The notes beneath the pieces are model-generated. The model saw only the letters and a program-made list of their open reading frames with translations. It searched no databases and was not told the origin of the DNA. A stretch of DNA of 6,314 bases from NCBI GenBank assembly GCA_007129635.1, contig SKVE01000130.1:1-6314 (forward strand), in the 5' to 3' direction. The position numbers and the translations under genes are program-made. Origin of the DNA: Planctomycetaceae bacterium (GTDB taxonomy: Bacteria > Planctomycetota > Planctomycetia > Pirellulales > Pirellulaceae). Below are positions 5,944 through 6,314 of this stretch, piece by piece. Numbering within the stretch: position 1 is the stretch's first letter; each line of letters opens with the position of its first letter.

Positions 5944-6314
5944 ATGAGCATCGAAGCCAAGTTGAGCGAAATGGGCTTGCCATTGCCGCCTGCACCCCAA
6001 CCAGCCGGGCTGTACAAGCCGATCTTGATCGTTGGCCGCTGGGCCTACGTCTCCGGTCATGGCCCGCTACTGCCCGATGGATCGCTGATCACAGGAAGGA
6101 TCGGAGAGGACCTGGATCGTCAAGCCGGTTACGATGCGGCGCGTCAAGCCGGTTTGGCGGTACTGTCGACCCTGCGCGAGAACCTCGGCAGCCTGGATCG
6201 CGTTCGGCAACTGGTCAAGACCTTGGGGTTTGTCAACTGCACACCGGATTTCGTCGACCAACCGGCCGTGATCAATGGATTCAGTGAATTGTTTGCCGAG
6301 TTGTTTGGTGCCGA
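5944..6314 (+). CDS. RidA/YjgF-family protein, 3' truncated by window edge
   Basis: At least 123 residues are encoded before the window ends, of an expected ~150. The start MSIEAKLSEMGLPLPPAP, YVSGHGPLLPDG (about 37-48), GYDAARQAGLAVLSTL and the stretch LVKTLGFVNCTPDFVDQPAVIN match the RidA-like subgroup close to the YjgF/chorismate-mutase-like branch. True RidA hydrolyses reactive 2-aminoacrylate-type enamines/imines to ketoacids and ammonia, but this subgroup is poorly characterised. The C-terminal region, where RidA carries its carboxylate-binding arginine, lies beyond the window, so activity cannot be judged. No signal peptide is seen, so it is probably cytoplasmic, unlike its exported neighbour. 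AGGAAG (5931-5936) overlaps the upstream stop codon and sits 7 nt before the ATG, which supports both the start and co-transcription with the oxidoreductase gene. Confidence 0.9.
   Translation, partial: MSIEAKLSEMGLPLPPAPQPAGLYKPILIVGRWAYVSGHGPLLPDGSLITGRIGEDLDRQAGYDAARQAGLAVLSTLRENLGSLDRVRQLVKTLGFVNCTPDFVDQPAVINGFSELFAELFGA

Noticed and set aside
5278..6060. Open frame of 260 codons on the - strand
   Set aside because: It is antisense to the clearly recognised oxidoreductase and the start of the RidA-like gene, and shows no family motif.
1..6314. A defence, secretion or biosynthetic system
   Set aside because: No nuclease, toxin, transposase, integrase, secretion or synthase gene is present; the genes look like ordinary chromosomal content with some unusual tails and regulatory repeats.

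Overview
The window looks like chromosome from a planctomycete, most likely of the Pirellulaceae type. Four things suggest this: a membrane protein with an N-terminal CxxC zinc ribbon, an exported beta-propeller with a DPFG-repeat tail, a Tat-exported Gfo/Idh/MocA oxidoreductase, and GC-rich DNA with short palindromic repeats between genes. This assignment rests on pattern recognition; no database search was run. All five genes lie on the + strand, and nothing indicates a phage, plasmid, IS element, CRISPR array or RNA gene.

Layout. 1-890 is the 3' part of pnp (polynucleotide phosphorylase), with the end of the second RNase PH domain, KH, S1, and an unusual Arg/Asp-rich then poly-Gly tail. 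891-1117 is intergenic with two hairpins; the second is a perfect 13-bp stem. 1118-2572 encodes a single-pass membrane protein with a cytoplasmic zinc ribbon. 2573-2762 is a regulatory gap with a good sigma70-like promoter flanked by three copies of an 8-bp word. 2763-4340 encodes a secreted PQQ/BamB-like beta-propeller with seven DPF motifs at its C-terminus. 4341-4608 is an intergenic region with a tandem REP-like palindrome, a third short hairpin, a promoter candidate and a structured leader. 4609-5931 encodes a Tat-signal Gfo/Idh/MocA oxidoreductase, and 5944 to the window end encodes a RidA/YjgF-family protein cut by the edge.

How the genes relate. The oxidoreductase and the RidA gene are 12 nt apart and probably co-transcribed. 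The zinc-ribbon protein and the propeller protein each appear to have their own promoter. Both are envelope proteins and share DPF tripeptides, but a joint function is only a guess. pnp is a housekeeping gene and probably independent.

I did not find a clearly new multi-gene system. The observations most worth following up are the three-copy ATTCGACC arrangement around the promoter at 2638-2666, the DPF-repeat tail of the propeller, and the simple-repeat tail of PNPase.
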